Origin: CAVSUB01 sp963816725
GTDB lineage: Bacteria; Acidobacteriota; Vicinamibacteria; Vicinamibacterales; 2-12-FULL-66-21
NCBI GenBank assembly: GCA_963816725.1
Contig: CAWFMC010000010.1
Location: forward strand, 62,001-126,000
Reading direction: 5' to 3'
Length of the DNA: 64,000 nucleotides
The notes beneath the pieces were generated by a model that was not told the origin of the DNA, did no database searches, and saw nothing but the letters and a program-made list of their open reading frames with translations. Shown here one piece after another: positions 16,202-25,204 of this stretch; the stretch's first letter is position 1; each line of letters starts with the position of its first letter. Made by a program: the position numbers and the translations under genes.

Positions 16202-17609
16202 GGCTGGCGGCCGGAGCGGCGAGCCGCAGGGTGAAGACGCTGCCGCGGCCCGGCTCGGATTCGGCGCTGATCCGGCCGCCGTGCGCCTCGACAATCGCTT
16301 TGACGAGGCTGAGCCCGAGTCCGAGGCCGTGTGCGGAGCGGCTCTTGTCACCGCGGTAGAGCCGTTCCCAGATGCGCGGCAGTTCGTCGGCGGGGATGCC
16401 GATGCCGGTGTCTCGGACCGTGAACACGACCGCGTCCTCGGTGGTTCGCGTGGCCAGCACGACCCGTCCGCCGGCCGGCGTGTACTTCACCGCGTTGTCG
16501 AGCAGGTTGGCGATCACGCGGCGCATGCGCGTGCGGTCGACGTCCACCCAGACGTCACCAGCGACCTGGTTGTCGATCGTGACCTCGCGATCTTCCGCGG
16601 CGTCCTCGTACAGCTCCACCGCGTGTGCCACCAGCTCCGTCAGGTTCACCCGCTCCCGCTCCAGCCGCATCGTCCCGGTCTCGGCTTCTGAGATGTCCAT
16701 CAGTGTGTTGAGCATCGCGACGACCTGCTCGGATTCTTCGAGGCAGTCGGCGAGCGCCTCCCGGAGTGCCGGCGCGTCGCTGGGCGACTGGAGAGCGCTC
16801 TCCGCGACACCGCGCAGCCGCATCATCGGCGTGCGGAGATCGTGCGCGACGTTGTCGAGCGCACCGCGCATGCCGCCGATGAGTGACTCGATGCGATCGA
16901 GCATGGCGTTGACCTGGAGGCCGAGCTCGTCGAGCGCGTCTCCCTGCTCGCGGGCCGGCACGCGTGAGTGCACGTTGCCGGTCCGCAGGATGTCGCGGAC
17001 GGTGTCGTTGAGGCTGGTGAGCGGGCGCAGGGCAGATGCCGTGAAGACCGCGCCGCCGGCCAGGCCGATGGCGATGAGCGACGCGAAATCGATCAGCAGG
17101 ATCAAGCGGAAGCGCCCGAGCAATGCCTCGCGCCGGGCCGTGCTCTTCCCAACCTGAAAGAGTGTGCCGTCATTGAGTCGCACCGAGGCGACCTCGAGCG
17201 GCTCTCCCTGCTCGGATCCGCCGAGCATGCTCCACGTCTGCTCGCCGGGGGCGGGCGTCTTGAGCTGCGCGAGATCGTAGCGGCTCCATGTGGTCTGCGG
17301 GCTGATGTAGACCAGATCGTTCTGGAACGGAGCGACGGCGCGCACGAACAGCGCCTCGTAGCTGGCGCCGGTCTCGTCACGCCGGATCGCCGCGACCAGC
17401 CCGTTGACCCCCGCGGTCCGATAGGCCGTCGCGTACCGCACCAGCGTCGACTCGATCACCTCGCGATCGTACTGACGCAAGGCGGTCGACAGCAGGAAGT
17501 AGGTCACCCCGATCAGCGCCAGCGAGCTCACGACGAAGATCGCGGCATACCAGATCGCCAGGCGCAGGCCGAGCGTCGGACGCTTCGGTTCAGGCGGGGT
17601 GGAGAACAT
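16164..17609 (-). CDS. Two-component sensor histidine kinase
   Basis: 481 residues. TM1 (LAIWYAAIFVVSSLALIGVT), a periplasmic sensor domain of about 125 residues, TM2 (LILLIDFASLIAIGLAGGAV), HAMP, then HisKA with the phospho-acceptor His in LDNVAHDLRTPMMRLRG and HATPase with NLLDNAVKYTP, DTGIGIP and GLGLGLSLVKAIVEAHGG. The overall layout is of the heavy-metal/CusS-like class. The start overlaps the end of the response-regulator gene by 20 bases, so they are a coupled cognate pair. The C-terminal tail after FTLRLAAPAAS is derived from an intergenic word repeat and is not part of the ATPase domain. htrA follows 150 bases later. Confidence 0.9.
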   Translation of the reverse strand: MFSTPPEPKRPTLGLRLAIWYAAIFVVSSLALIGVTYFLLSTALRQYDREVIESTLVRYATAYRTAGVNGLVAAIRRDETGASYEALFVRAVAPFQNDLVYISPQTTWSRYDLAQLKTPAPGEQTWSMLGGSEQGEPLEVASVRLNDGTLFQVGKSTARREALLGRFRLILLIDFASLIAIGLAGGAVFTASALRPLTSLNDTVRDILRTGNVHSRVPAREQGDALDELGLQVNAMLDRIESLIGGMRGALDNVAHDLRTPMMRLRGVAESALQSPSDAPALREALADCLEESEQVVAMLNTLMDISEAETGTMRLERERVNLTELVAHAVELYEDAAEDREVTIDNQVAGDVWVDVDRTRMRRVIANLLDNAVKYTPAGGRVVLATRTTEDAVVFTVRDTGIGIPADELPRIWERLYRGDKSRSAHGLGLGLSLVKAIVEAHGGRISAESEPGRGSVFTLRLAAPAASRVHEVHRVHEGS

Positions 17610-18264
17610 AGCCGATGCCGCGCACCGTCTGGAGCATCTTGCGCTCGAACCCCTTGTCGATGCGGTCGCGCAGCCGGAACACGAGCACGTCGACGACGTT
17701 GGTGCCGGGATCGAAGGTGTAGTCCCACACGTGCGACAGGATCATCGTCTTCGAGACGACCCGCCCGGCGTTGCGCATCAGGTACTCGAGCAGCGCGAAC
17801 TCGCGCGGCCGCAGGGTGATCTCGCGGCCGGCGCGGGTGACCTTGCGGGCCACCAGATCCATCACCAGATCGCCGACCGCGAGCCGCGTCGCATCCGCCG
17901 CACCGCTCGAACGGCGGATGAGCGCCTGCACGCGGGCGAGCAGCTCGGAGAAGGCGAACGGCTTGGTCAGGTAGTCGTCGCCGCCGCTCTCGAGCCCACG
18001 GACTCGATCGTCGACGGTGTGCTTGGCGCTCAGGATGATGACCGGTGTCCGGATCCGCTGGTCGCGCATCCGCTGGATCAGGCTCAGGCCATCGAGCTTG
18101 GGCAGCATCAGGTCGACGATCGCGACATCGTAGGGGACCGACAAGGCGAGGTGCGCGCCCGCTTCGCCGTCCGGCGCGTGGTCCACCGCGAACCCGCCCT
18201 CCTTGAATCCCTTGATCAGGAAAGCGGCAATGGTCAGGTCATCCTCGACGATCAGCACTCGCAT
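17590..18264 (-). CDS. OmpR/PhoB-type response regulator
   Basis: 224 residues from ATG 18264 (MRVLIVEDDLTIAAFLIKGF). The receiver domain has EDD, the phospho-acceptor Asp in VAIVDLMLPKLDG, Ser in ILSAKH and Lys in TKPFAF. The C-terminal winged helix (TRAGREITLRPREFALLEYL, then TNVVDVLVFRLRDRIDK and VRGIGYVL) is the classic DNA-binding output. It is the first gene of a regulator-kinase pair and its likely targets include the adjacent htrA. The open frame upstream of the ATG is composed of the 18.3 kb word repeat and is not coding. Confidence 0.92.
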   Translation of the reverse strand: MRVLIVEDDLTIAAFLIKGFKEGGFAVDHAPDGEAGAHLALSVPYDVAIVDLMLPKLDGLSLIQRMRDQRIRTPVIILSAKHTVDDRVRGLESGGDDYLTKPFAFSELLARVQALIRRSSGAADATRLAVGDLVMDLVARKVTRAGREITLRPREFALLEYLMRNAGRVVSKTMILSHVWDYTFDPGTNVVDVLVFRLRDRIDKGFERKMLQTVRGIGYVLHPA

Positions 18265-18296
18265 CGCGTCATCAAGGATTGTCCCTGATTTCAGAC

Positions 18297-18400
18297 GTCG
18301 GCGACTGGGGAGTTCAGGTTCGAGGGTTCGGGGTTCGAAGGTGCGGTTCGCGGGTTCGGGGTTCGAGCGGTTCGGTTCGAGGTTCTCGCCGGGGCGGAAC
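18297..18400. repeat. GGTTCGnG word repeat upstream of the response regulator
   Basis: Repeated GTTCG/GGTTCG/GGGGTTCGA words (GTTCAGGTTCGAGGGTTCG and similar) fill about 100 bases of the gap between the regulator start and the small gene at 18437. No gene. Confidence 0.65.
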
Positions 18401-18436
18401 CCTGGAGCTTGCAGCCGGCGAGTCCGCGCGCAGCGC

Positions 18437-18607
18437 TCAGGCTCGCGGGGACGGTGCGGCGACCGCGGCTTGCGCGTAGCGCGATCCAGCGTGGGTGGCC
18501 TCGGGGCCGGCCTGCTGGCGGAGCAGGGCAAGGCAGACCAGGTGCAGGAGCAGGATCACATAGAGCCAGAGACGTGTCTTCCTGCGAAGGATTCGCTCGT
18601 CGCTCAT
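18437..18607 (-). CDS. Small single-pass membrane protein (56 aa)
   Basis: ATG 18607 to TGA 18437. It begins MSDERILRRKTR, then a clear transmembrane segment LWLYVILLLHLVCLALL, then a short polar tail (RQQAGPEATHAGS and on). A positive N-terminus before the helix predicts an N-in orientation. No family recognised and no strong ribosome-binding site. It lies in the gap upstream of the response regulator and, like the next small gene, reads in the same direction. Small proteins of this kind could modulate the neighbouring sensor kinase, which is speculation. Confidence 0.5.
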   Translation of the reverse strand: MSDERILRRKTRLWLYVILLLHLVCLALLRQQAGPEATHAGSRYAQAAVAAPSPRA

Positions 18608-18758
18608 GCCTGAGGTGCGGGCAAGATTGGTGCCTGTCCAGCGAGCCTCGAACTACGGCGATCCTGCCTCGTCATCGACTGTGCCGGCCGCCCATCGACC
18701 ACAGGTCGGTAACGCGATCCACAGGATCGTCACCCGGTGGCCCGCACCCGCCCAGCGC

Positions 18759-18935
18759 TCAGCGCCGACGCAGCAGGAGGTAACCGAGGATCACCACGAC
18801 TACCGCCAGGGGCACGGCCGTCTCGGGTGTGCGGACGGCGTGATCCGCGGCGTCCAGAAACCGCTGCAGCGCGGACGCGCCGCCGGCCAGAGCGCCGTAC
18901 TCCCCGAGGTTCTGAGCGAGGAGGAAGCTGTTCAT
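18759..18935 (-). CDS. Small tail-anchored-like membrane protein (58 aa)
   Basis: ATG 18935 to TGA 18759. It begins MNSFLLAQNLGEYGALAGG, followed by an amphipathic helix (ASALQRFLDAADHA) and ends in a hydrophobic segment with a basic cap (AVPLAVVVVILGYLLLRRR). The pattern (helix, then C-terminal membrane anchor, then Arg-Arg-Arg) is protein-like and not expected by chance. No known family. Ribosome-binding site not evident. Confidence 0.55.
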   Translation of the reverse strand: MNSFLLAQNLGEYGALAGGASALQRFLDAADHAVRTPETAVPLAVVVVILGYLLLRRR

Positions 18936-19091
18936 TGTCGAGTGCCATGAAGCTATCAGGTTTGGGCCTGCAGCAATCAGCTCATTCAGGGTGCGGTCTT
19001 CGGCTCACCCGCGCACGGTTCCGTGCCAGACCGGTCTGATAGAATCGCCGCGCCCGCCGACCCGCGGTCAGTTCCCAAGGAGAATCGTCCC

Positions 19092-22000
19092 GTGAGAAGA
19101 GCACTGCTGGCGTCGGCCGTCATTCTGCTCGGCGGTCTCGTGCTGCCGGCGCAGCAGATGGCCTACGACACGCGAGATCCCGCCCAGACACAGGACGAGG
19201 ACTTCGCCCGCTCGGTCAAGGAGTGGACGACGCAGCCGTACTTCATGAGTCCGCTGGTCGATCACCTCCCGAAGGTGGCCGGCGTGCCGTCGCCGAAGGA
19301 CGTCCTGGGTCATCACATCGGCCAGCCGGCGACGCTGACCTACTACGCCGACATCCTCAAGTTCTATCGCACGCTCGCGGCGGCGACGCCGCGGGTCAAG
19401 GTCGAGACCATCGGCAAGTCGGACGAGGATCGCGAGCTGGTGGTCGTCTGGGTCTCCTCGGACGAGAACATCAAGGGCCTCCAGACCAATCGCGACAACC
19501 TGGCCAAGCTGGCCGATCCGCGCGGGCTGACGCAGGACCAGATCCGCACCCTGATCGCCACCACCAAGCCGAACTACCACCTGATGGGCGGGCTGCACAG
19601 CGGCGAAACCGGCCCCTCCGAGATGTTGATGGAGCTGGTCTATCGCCTGGCGACCGAGACCTCTCCGCTGATCAAACAGATTCGCGACAACGTGATCGTC
19701 TCGGTGACGCCGGCGGCGGAGCCCGACGGCCGCGATCGCACGATCGACTGGTTCTACCAGAATCTTCCGGCCACGCCACCCGCGCCAGCGGCGGCGCCGA
19801 CGACAGATGCGGCGCGGGGCGCTGGCGACGGAGGCGGCGCGCCGGCCGGGCGCGGCGGTCGTGGTGAGGGCCGCGGCGCGGCTCCCGACACGCAGGTCGC
19901 AGCCGCCGCTCCGGCTGGCGGCGCGGGCGGGGGTGGCGGCGGGCGGGGGGGCGCGGCGGTCCCGTACTGGGGAAAGTACGTCTATCACGACAACAATCGG
20001 GACATCAATCTGTCGCAGATGTCGATGCGCGCCATCGCGGACTGGTATTTCACCGCGCATCCGCCGATCATGCACGACCTCCACGAGTCGCAGCCGCTGA
20101 TGTACACCTACAGCGGCGCGGCGCCGCAGAACCCCAACCTGGATCCGATCCTGTTCGCCGAGCTGCCCTGGTTCTCGAACTTCGAGCTGGCCCAGATGAC
20201 GAAGTGGGGCATGCCCGGCGTCTACACGCACGCGTTCATGGACGGCTGGTCGCCCGGCTATCTCGGATCGGTCGCGTACAACCACAACGGCATGATGCGG
20301 ATGTACGAGACACAGGGTGGCAACGACGTGCGTCCCGCCGCCGCCGCTGCCGGGGCAAATGCCAATGGGCGCGGCGAACGAGGCGGACAAGGCGGCGCGG
20401 CCGCAGCCGCGCCCGCGACGACAGGCGCGAACGCGGGCGACGCAGGGCGTGGAGCGCGTGGCGACGGCGCGACGGCCGGCGGTCCGCCAACCGGCCGCGG
20501 CGGGTCGCAGCCGCGCGAGTGGTATCGCGGAATCCCAATTCCACCCGGCGCGCTGAACAACTGGTCGCGCCGGAACAATGCCAACTACATGGAGACCGGT
20601 GTCCTCTCGGGCCTCCAACTCACCGCGTCGTTTCCGAACGTGGTGCTCGAGAATTTCTACCGCAAGACCCAGAACGCGATCGACGCCGGCCGGACCGAGG
20701 CGCCGTACGGCTACGTCCTGCCGGTTCAGCGCGACATGACCCGGGTGGCCGCGATGGTCGACCTGCTGCGGGTGCAGCGGATCGAGGTCGGCCGCGCGAC
20801 CGGCGAGATCAAGATCGGCGACGCGACGTATCCGGCCGGCTCCTACGTGATCAAGCGCGACCAGCCCTATGGCCGGCTCGCCAAGAACCTGCTCGAGCGC
20901 CAGGTATTCCCCGACCCGAACCTGCGCACCTACGACGACAGCGGCTGGACGCTGGGGCTGGCGATGCTGGTGGACGTCAAGGAGATCGCGGACAAGGCGA
21001 TCCTCGACGTGCCGACCACCCCGGTCACCGACACGGCACTGAAGGGACGCGTCAGCGGCGCCGGCACGGCTGGCCTCGCCGTCGCGCACTACGGCTCGAC
21101 GAACATGATCGCGTTCCGGTACAAGCTGCGCGGCACGCCGATGAAGATCGCGGAGAAGAGCTTCACCGCCGAGGGCGTCGAGTTCCCGGCGGGATCGTTC
21201 GTCATCCTGCCGCCCGCGGACCTCGCCGCGGCCAAGGCGGCTGCCGTCGACTTCGGGTTGACCGCCGCGTCGTTGTCGGCTGCGCCCGCGGTGGCGCTGC
21301 ACGAGGCGGATCCGCCGCGCATCGCGATGTACTCGTCGTGGAACGGTACGCAGGAGATCGGTTGGGTGCGCTTCACGCTCGATAAGTTCGGCGTGCCGTA
21401 CGACCTGATTTACAAAGAGCGCGTGAAGAAGGGCAACCTGCGGGCGGACTACGACGTCGTCCTCATGCCGACCCAGACCGCGACGCGTCAGACCGTGTAC
21501 CAGCCGCCGGCCGCGCGCCCGGTGCCGTACATGAAGAGCGCGAAGTACCAGTTCCTCGGGATGTACGGTGAGTCGCCGGACATTACCGGTGGGATGGGCG
21601 GGGAAGGGGTCGATGCATTCGCGCAGTTCCTCAACGCCGGCGGCACCTTGATTGCGATGGGCGATGCGGTCCGGTTTCCGACGGATTTCGGCTTCGCCCG
21701 CTCTGTCGACGCGTCGTCTTCCACGACGTCCGCGTTCTATGCGCCGCGTCCGATCGTGAACGCCGAAGTGCTGCACCTGGAGCACCCGGTGTTCTACGGC
21801 TACACGGATCGGCTCATGCCGATCAAGTACCTGGGCGGACCGCTGCTGACCGTGGCGGCGGCCGATCAAGGCAGCGTGCTGGCCCGCTACGTCGGCGGCG
21901 ACGCCGCGGTCCTGAGCGGCCTGATGAAGGGGGCGGACGAGATCCGGCAGCGGCCCTTCGCGGTCGACGTCCCTGGTGGCTACAACGGTAAAGGGCGGGT

Positions 22001-22151
22001 CGTGCTCTTCGCCAACAATCCGATTTACCGCTGGCAGAATCATGGCGAGTTCAACCTGGTCTTCAATACGCTGCTGAACTGGAACGATCTCGGCACACCC
22101 GCCGCCGCAGGTTCCACGCAGGCCACTGGCGCGCGTGCGGCGCGTCATTGA
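19092..22151 (+). CDS. Secreted M14-family zinc carboxypeptidase
   Basis: 1019 residues from GTG 19092, with AAGGAG 8-9 bases upstream (19078-19083). Signal peptide VRRALLASAVILLGGLVLPA ends at AQQ. The M14 domain has the HxxE zinc motif in GGLHSGETGPSEM and AAEPDGRDR; HDLHESQPL and a conserved YHDNNRDINL lie further on. Two low-complexity Gly/Ala/Arg insertions interrupt the fold, at about residues 245-300 and 440-495. The C-terminal third is a beta-rich domain without recognised catalytic residues. M14 enzymes remove C-terminal residues from peptides; the large size fits secreted acidobacterial members. It reads alone, just upstream of the ECF sigma gene. Confidence 0.88.
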   Translation: MRRALLASAVILLGGLVLPAQQMAYDTRDPAQTQDEDFARSVKEWTTQPYFMSPLVDHLPKVAGVPSPKDVLGHHIGQPATLTYYADILKFYRTLAAATPRVKVETIGKSDEDRELVVVWVSSDENIKGLQTNRDNLAKLADPRGLTQDQIRTLIATTKPNYHLMGGLHSGETGPSEMLMELVYRLATETSPLIKQIRDNVIVSVTPAAEPDGRDRTIDWFYQNLPATPPAPAAAPTTDAARGAGDGGGAPAGRGGRGEGRGAAPDTQVAAAAPAGGAGGGGGGRGGAAVPYWGKYVYHDNNRDINLSQMSMRAIADWYFTAHPPIMHDLHESQPLMYTYSGAAPQNPNLDPILFAELPWFSNFELAQMTKWGMPGVYTHAFMDGWSPGYLGSVAYNHNGMMRMYETQGGNDVRPAAAAAGANANGRGERGGQGGAAAAAPATTGANAGDAGRGARGDGATAGGPPTGRGGSQPREWYRGIPIPPGALNNWSRRNNANYMETGVLSGLQLTASFPNVVLENFYRKTQNAIDAGRTEAPYGYVLPVQRDMTRVAAMVDLLRVQRIEVGRATGEIKIGDATYPAGSYVIKRDQPYGRLAKNLLERQVFPDPNLRTYDDSGWTLGLAMLVDVKEIADKAILDVPTTPVTDTALKGRVSGAGTAGLAVAHYGSTNMIAFRYKLRGTPMKIAEKSFTAEGVEFPAGSFVILPPADLAAAKAAAVDFGLTAASLSAAPAVALHEADPPRIAMYSSWNGTQEIGWVRFTLDKFGVPYDLIYKERVKKGNLRADYDVVLMPTQTATRQTVYQPPAARPVPYMKSAKYQFLGMYGESPDITGGMGGEGVDAFAQFLNAGGTLIAMGDAVRFPTDFGFARSVDASSSTTSAFYAPRPIVNAEVLHLEHPVFYGYTDRLMPIKYLGGPLLTVAAADQGSVLARYVGGDAAVLSGLMKGADEIRQRPFAVDVPGGYNGKGRVVLFANNPIYRWQNHGEFNLVFNTLLNWNDLGTPAAAGSTQATGARAARH

Positions 22152-22194
22152 CCGCATCCGTCGCGGACGCTGAGCCGTAGATGATCATGAGCGC

Positions 22195-22800
22195 GTGGCA
22201 GGAGCTTCCAGCCTGGATCGCCTGACGTCCGCCAACCCGGCGGCGGTCGCGCGGCACGCCGATGCGGCGATCATCGAGCGGATCGCCGCGGGCGATCGCG
22301 CCGCGATGGCGGAGCTCTACGATCGCCATGCGGACGTCGTCTTCTCGCTGGCGTGCCGGATCATGCGCGAGCCGGCCGACGCCGAGGACGTCGTCCAGGA
22401 CGTCTTCACGCAGGCCTGGCGCCAGGCGTCGCGTTACGACGCCGAACGCGCGTCAGCCGCCGCCTGGCTGCTCAATATCACCCGGACCAGAGCGATCGAC
22501 CGGCTGCGCGCGGCTCGGACGCGGCAGCGCGTCAGCGGCAGCGACGAGCGGCTCGAGCTGACCCCGGCCGCCGGCGCCACGCAGGAAGAACAGGTGATCG
22601 GCGGCGAGCGCGCCGCACGCGTGCGGGCGGCGCTGTCGGTGCTGGGCGAGGCGCAGCGCCGGGCGATCGACCTGGCCTATTTCGGCGGGCTCACGCACGG
22701 CGAGATCGCGGAGCGGTTGTCGGAGCCGCTTGGCACGGTGAAGACCCGCATTCGCAGCGGATTGCTGAAACTGCGTGATGCGCTGATGGAGCGGACCTGA
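22195..22800 (+). CDS. ECF RNA polymerase sigma factor
   Basis: 201 residues, GTG start. Region 2 includes LYDRHADVVFSLACRIMREP, the 2.2 core DAEDVVQDVFTQAWRQASRY, and a 2.3/2.4 segment AWLLNITRTRAIDRLRA. Region 4 has AQRRAIDLAYFGGLTHGEIA and a helix-turn-helix (PLGTVKTRIRSGLLKLRD) for the -35 element. This is an extracytoplasmic-function sigma factor paired with the anti-sigma gene 3 bases downstream. It probably also autoregulates its own operon; no promoter can be assigned. Confidence 0.92.
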   Translation: MAGASSLDRLTSANPAAVARHADAAIIERIAAGDRAAMAELYDRHADVVFSLACRIMREPADAEDVVQDVFTQAWRQASRYDAERASAAAWLLNITRTRAIDRLRAARTRQRVSGSDERLELTPAAGATQEEQVIGGERAARVRAALSVLGEAQRRAIDLAYFGGLTHGEIAERLSEPLGTVKTRIRSGLLKLRDALMERT

Positions 22801-22803
22801 GCG

Positions 22804-23625
22804 ATGCAACACGACGACCTGCGTGAGCTCGTCGCCTCGTATGCGCTCGACGCCCTGCCGGAAACGGAGCGGGCGGCGATCGCGGCGCATCTGGACGTCT
22901 GCCCGGAGTGCACCGGCGAGCTGGCGTCGTTCCGCGCGGTCGCGTCGGAGCTGGCCTACACGGCTCCCGAGCGTCGTGCGCCCGAGGCGTTGCGCGCCCG
23001 CGTCCTTGCGGCGATCGATCGCGAGGCACAGCTCTCGGCGGGCGCTCCCCTCAGCGCGCCGTCGCAGCGCCGGGGCACGAACCCGTGGTGGCTGGCCGCC
23101 GCGGCGGTGCTCGCGGCCATCCTGGTCGGCGGTTACGCGATGCTGCTGCAGACCCACATCGGTTTCCTCGATCGGGAACTGCGGGAGGCGCGGGCCCAAG
23201 CCGAGAGCGCGCGGCGTCAGCTGATCGATGCGCAAGCGCAGCTGACCGGCGCCAAGCAGCAGCTGCAGCGCGTCAGTCTGACGACCCAGATCCTCGCCGC
23301 ACCGGACGTCATCAAGGTCGATCTCAAGGGGCAGCCGGCCGCGCCCGCGGCGATCGGCCGCGCGTTCTGGAGCCCCACGCGCGGCACCATCCTGACTGCC
23401 AACGCGCTGCCGCCGCTGCCGCCCTCGCAGGTGTATCAGTTGTGGATGGTGACGCCCGCCGGTCCGCTCAGTGCGGGTCTCCTGAGCCTCGACCCGCAGG
23501 GCGGTGGCCTGGTCGTCGACAACACCACCACGCCGGAGCGCCCGGCGGCGTTTGCCGTCACCATCGAGCCCGCCGGCGGCGTCCCGGCGCCGACCGGCGC
23601 GCGGGTGCTCGTTGGCGCGCTGTAG
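22804..23625 (+). CDS. RskA-type anti-sigma factor
   Basis: 273 residues. N-terminal cytoplasmic zinc-binding anti-sigma helix bundle with AHLDVCPECTGEL (H-x3-C-x2-C), a single TM (AAAAVLAAILVGGYAMLL), a periplasmic coiled coil (about 115-150) and a C-terminal RskA-like beta domain (PSQVYQLWMVTPAGPLSAGL, then FAVTIEPAGGVPAPTG). It sequesters the ECF sigma factor at the membrane, and regulated proteolysis would release it. Three bases separate it from the sigma stop, indicating co-translation. Confidence 0.9.
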   Translation: MQHDDLRELVASYALDALPETERAAIAAHLDVCPECTGELASFRAVASELAYTAPERRAPEALRARVLAAIDREAQLSAGAPLSAPSQRRGTNPWWLAAAAVLAAILVGGYAMLLQTHIGFLDRELREARAQAESARRQLIDAQAQLTGAKQQLQRVSLTTQILAAPDVIKVDLKGQPAAPAAIGRAFWSPTRGTILTANALPPLPPSQVYQLWMVTPAGPLSAGLLSLDPQGGGLVVDNTTTPERPAAFAVTIEPAGGVPAPTGARVLVGAL

Positions 23626-23709
23626 GGGGCGCTCGCGTCGCTCGCGTGTGGAAGAGGGCTCAAGCCCTAAGCCCTGAGCCTTTCCCCACCCTGCGATACA
23701 GTAGTCCCC

Positions 23710-25035
23710 ATGTCCGGCGCCGCCGAGATCGATCAGACCGAGGTTGGCAGCTACTTCGTATCCAACTATCCACCCTTCTCGGTGTGGACGGCGGATGCGG
23801 TGGCGGCGGACGGACTCCCGGCGCTCGCGCAGAGTCCGGCGCCGGGCGTGCCGCTCGGGCTGTACCTTCACATTCCTTTCTGCCGCAAGCAGTGTCACTT
23901 CTGTTACTTCCGCGTCTACACCAACAAGAACGCGCGCGACATCGAGGAATATCTCGAGCTCCTCGCGCGCGAGTGGGAGCTGTATCAACAGAGCGCGGCG
24001 GTGGCCGGGCGGCCGTTGTCGTTCGTCTACTTTGGCGGCGGAACGCCGTCGTTCCTGTCGAGCGGGCAGCTGCAGCGGCTGGTGGTCCGACTCACCGCTT
24101 CGGCCTCGTGGAAGACCGCCGAGGAAGTGACGTTCGAGTGCGAGCCGGGGACGCTGACGGAGCCGAAGCTCGAGGCGATTCGCGCGCTCGGCGTGACGCG
24201 CCTCAGCCTTGGTGTCGAGAACTTCAGCGATCGCCTTCTCGAGCTGAACGGCCGCGCGCATCGGACGCCGGAGATCGACCGCGTCTATCGCTTCGCCCGC
24301 GCCGTCGGGTTTCCTCAGATCAACATCGATCTGATCGCCGGGATGCTCGGCGAGACCGACGAGAACTGGACCGCCTGCGTCCGGCGCACCCTGGAGCTGG
24401 CGCCCGACAGCGTCACCATCTATCAGATGGAGCTGCCCTTCAACACCACCATCAGCCGCGACCTGCTGCATCACACGGGGCAGTTCAGCGAGCCCGTGGC
24501 GACATGGCCAACCAAGCGGCGCTGGGTCGACGAGGCCTTCGCGGCGCTCGAGCAGGCCGGCTATCACGTCGGCAGTGCGTACACCGCGGTCAAGGATCCC
24601 GCCGCCACGACCTTCGTCTACCGCGATCGTCTATGGCAGGGGGCCGATCTCGTCGGGCTCGGCGTCGCGTCGTTCGGGCACGTCAACGGTGTCCACCTCC
24701 AGAACGCGGACAAGTGGGAGGCGTGGCAAACCCGAATCGAGCATGGCGAGCTGCCGCTGGCCCGCGCCTACCGGCCGACCAACGAAGAGCGGATGATTCG
24801 CGAGTTCGTGCTGCATCTGAAACGAGGCTCGCTGCGCCCGTCGTACTTCACCGACAAGTACGGGATCGATCCGCTGGACCGCTTCCACGAGCAGCTCGAT
24901 GGGTTGGCGGCCGGTGACCTCCTCTCGGCGCGGTCGGCCGAGCGTCTGTCGTTGACCCGCGCCGCACTGCTCCGCGTCGACGTGCTGCTGCAGCGCTTCT
25001 TCCTCCCCCAGCACGTCGGCATCAGGTACACGTAG
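23710..25035 (+). CDS. HemN/HemW-like radical SAM enzyme
   Basis: 441 residues. The radical SAM cluster motif is YLHIPFCRKQCHFCYFR (C-x3-C-x2-C), followed by the family's FVYFGGGTPSFLSSGQL, LTEPKLEAIRALGVTRLSLG and VENFSDRLLELNGRAH. It lacks the extra N-terminal element of HemN and is closer to HemW/HutW-type members; the third-cysteine context CHFCYFR is unusual for either. HemN-like enzymes also act as cyclopropanases and methylases in natural-product pathways. The downstream genes (a halogenase-like flavoenzyme and a thioesterase) point that way, but a haem role cannot be excluded. Word-like repeats occur just before it (23640-23690). Confidence 0.82.
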   Translation: MSGAAEIDQTEVGSYFVSNYPPFSVWTADAVAADGLPALAQSPAPGVPLGLYLHIPFCRKQCHFCYFRVYTNKNARDIEEYLELLAREWELYQQSAAVAGRPLSFVYFGGGTPSFLSSGQLQRLVVRLTASASWKTAEEVTFECEPGTLTEPKLEAIRALGVTRLSLGVENFSDRLLELNGRAHRTPEIDRVYRFARAVGFPQINIDLIAGMLGETDENWTACVRRTLELAPDSVTIYQMELPFNTTISRDLLHHTGQFSEPVATWPTKRRWVDEAFAALEQAGYHVGSAYTAVKDPAATTFVYRDRLWQGADLVGLGVASFGHVNGVHLQNADKWEAWQTRIEHGELPLARAYRPTNEERMIREFVLHLKRGSLRPSYFTDKYGIDPLDRFHEQLDGLAAGDLLSARSAERLSLTRAALLRVDVLLQRFFLPQHVGIRYT

Positions 25036-25204
25036 TCGTGGGCGCTGGGAGTCAGGCTCTGGGCTTTGGGCGTTGAGCCTTGCCCGATAGCGGGTTCTAA
25101 GCACATGCGTGGTGAACCGGGAATCACAAACGGTCAGCGGCAAGACCTCGTTGCTTGCTCATCTGCCTCGCGGCCCAGAGCGCAAGGCCAAGGCGCACAG
25201 TTCC

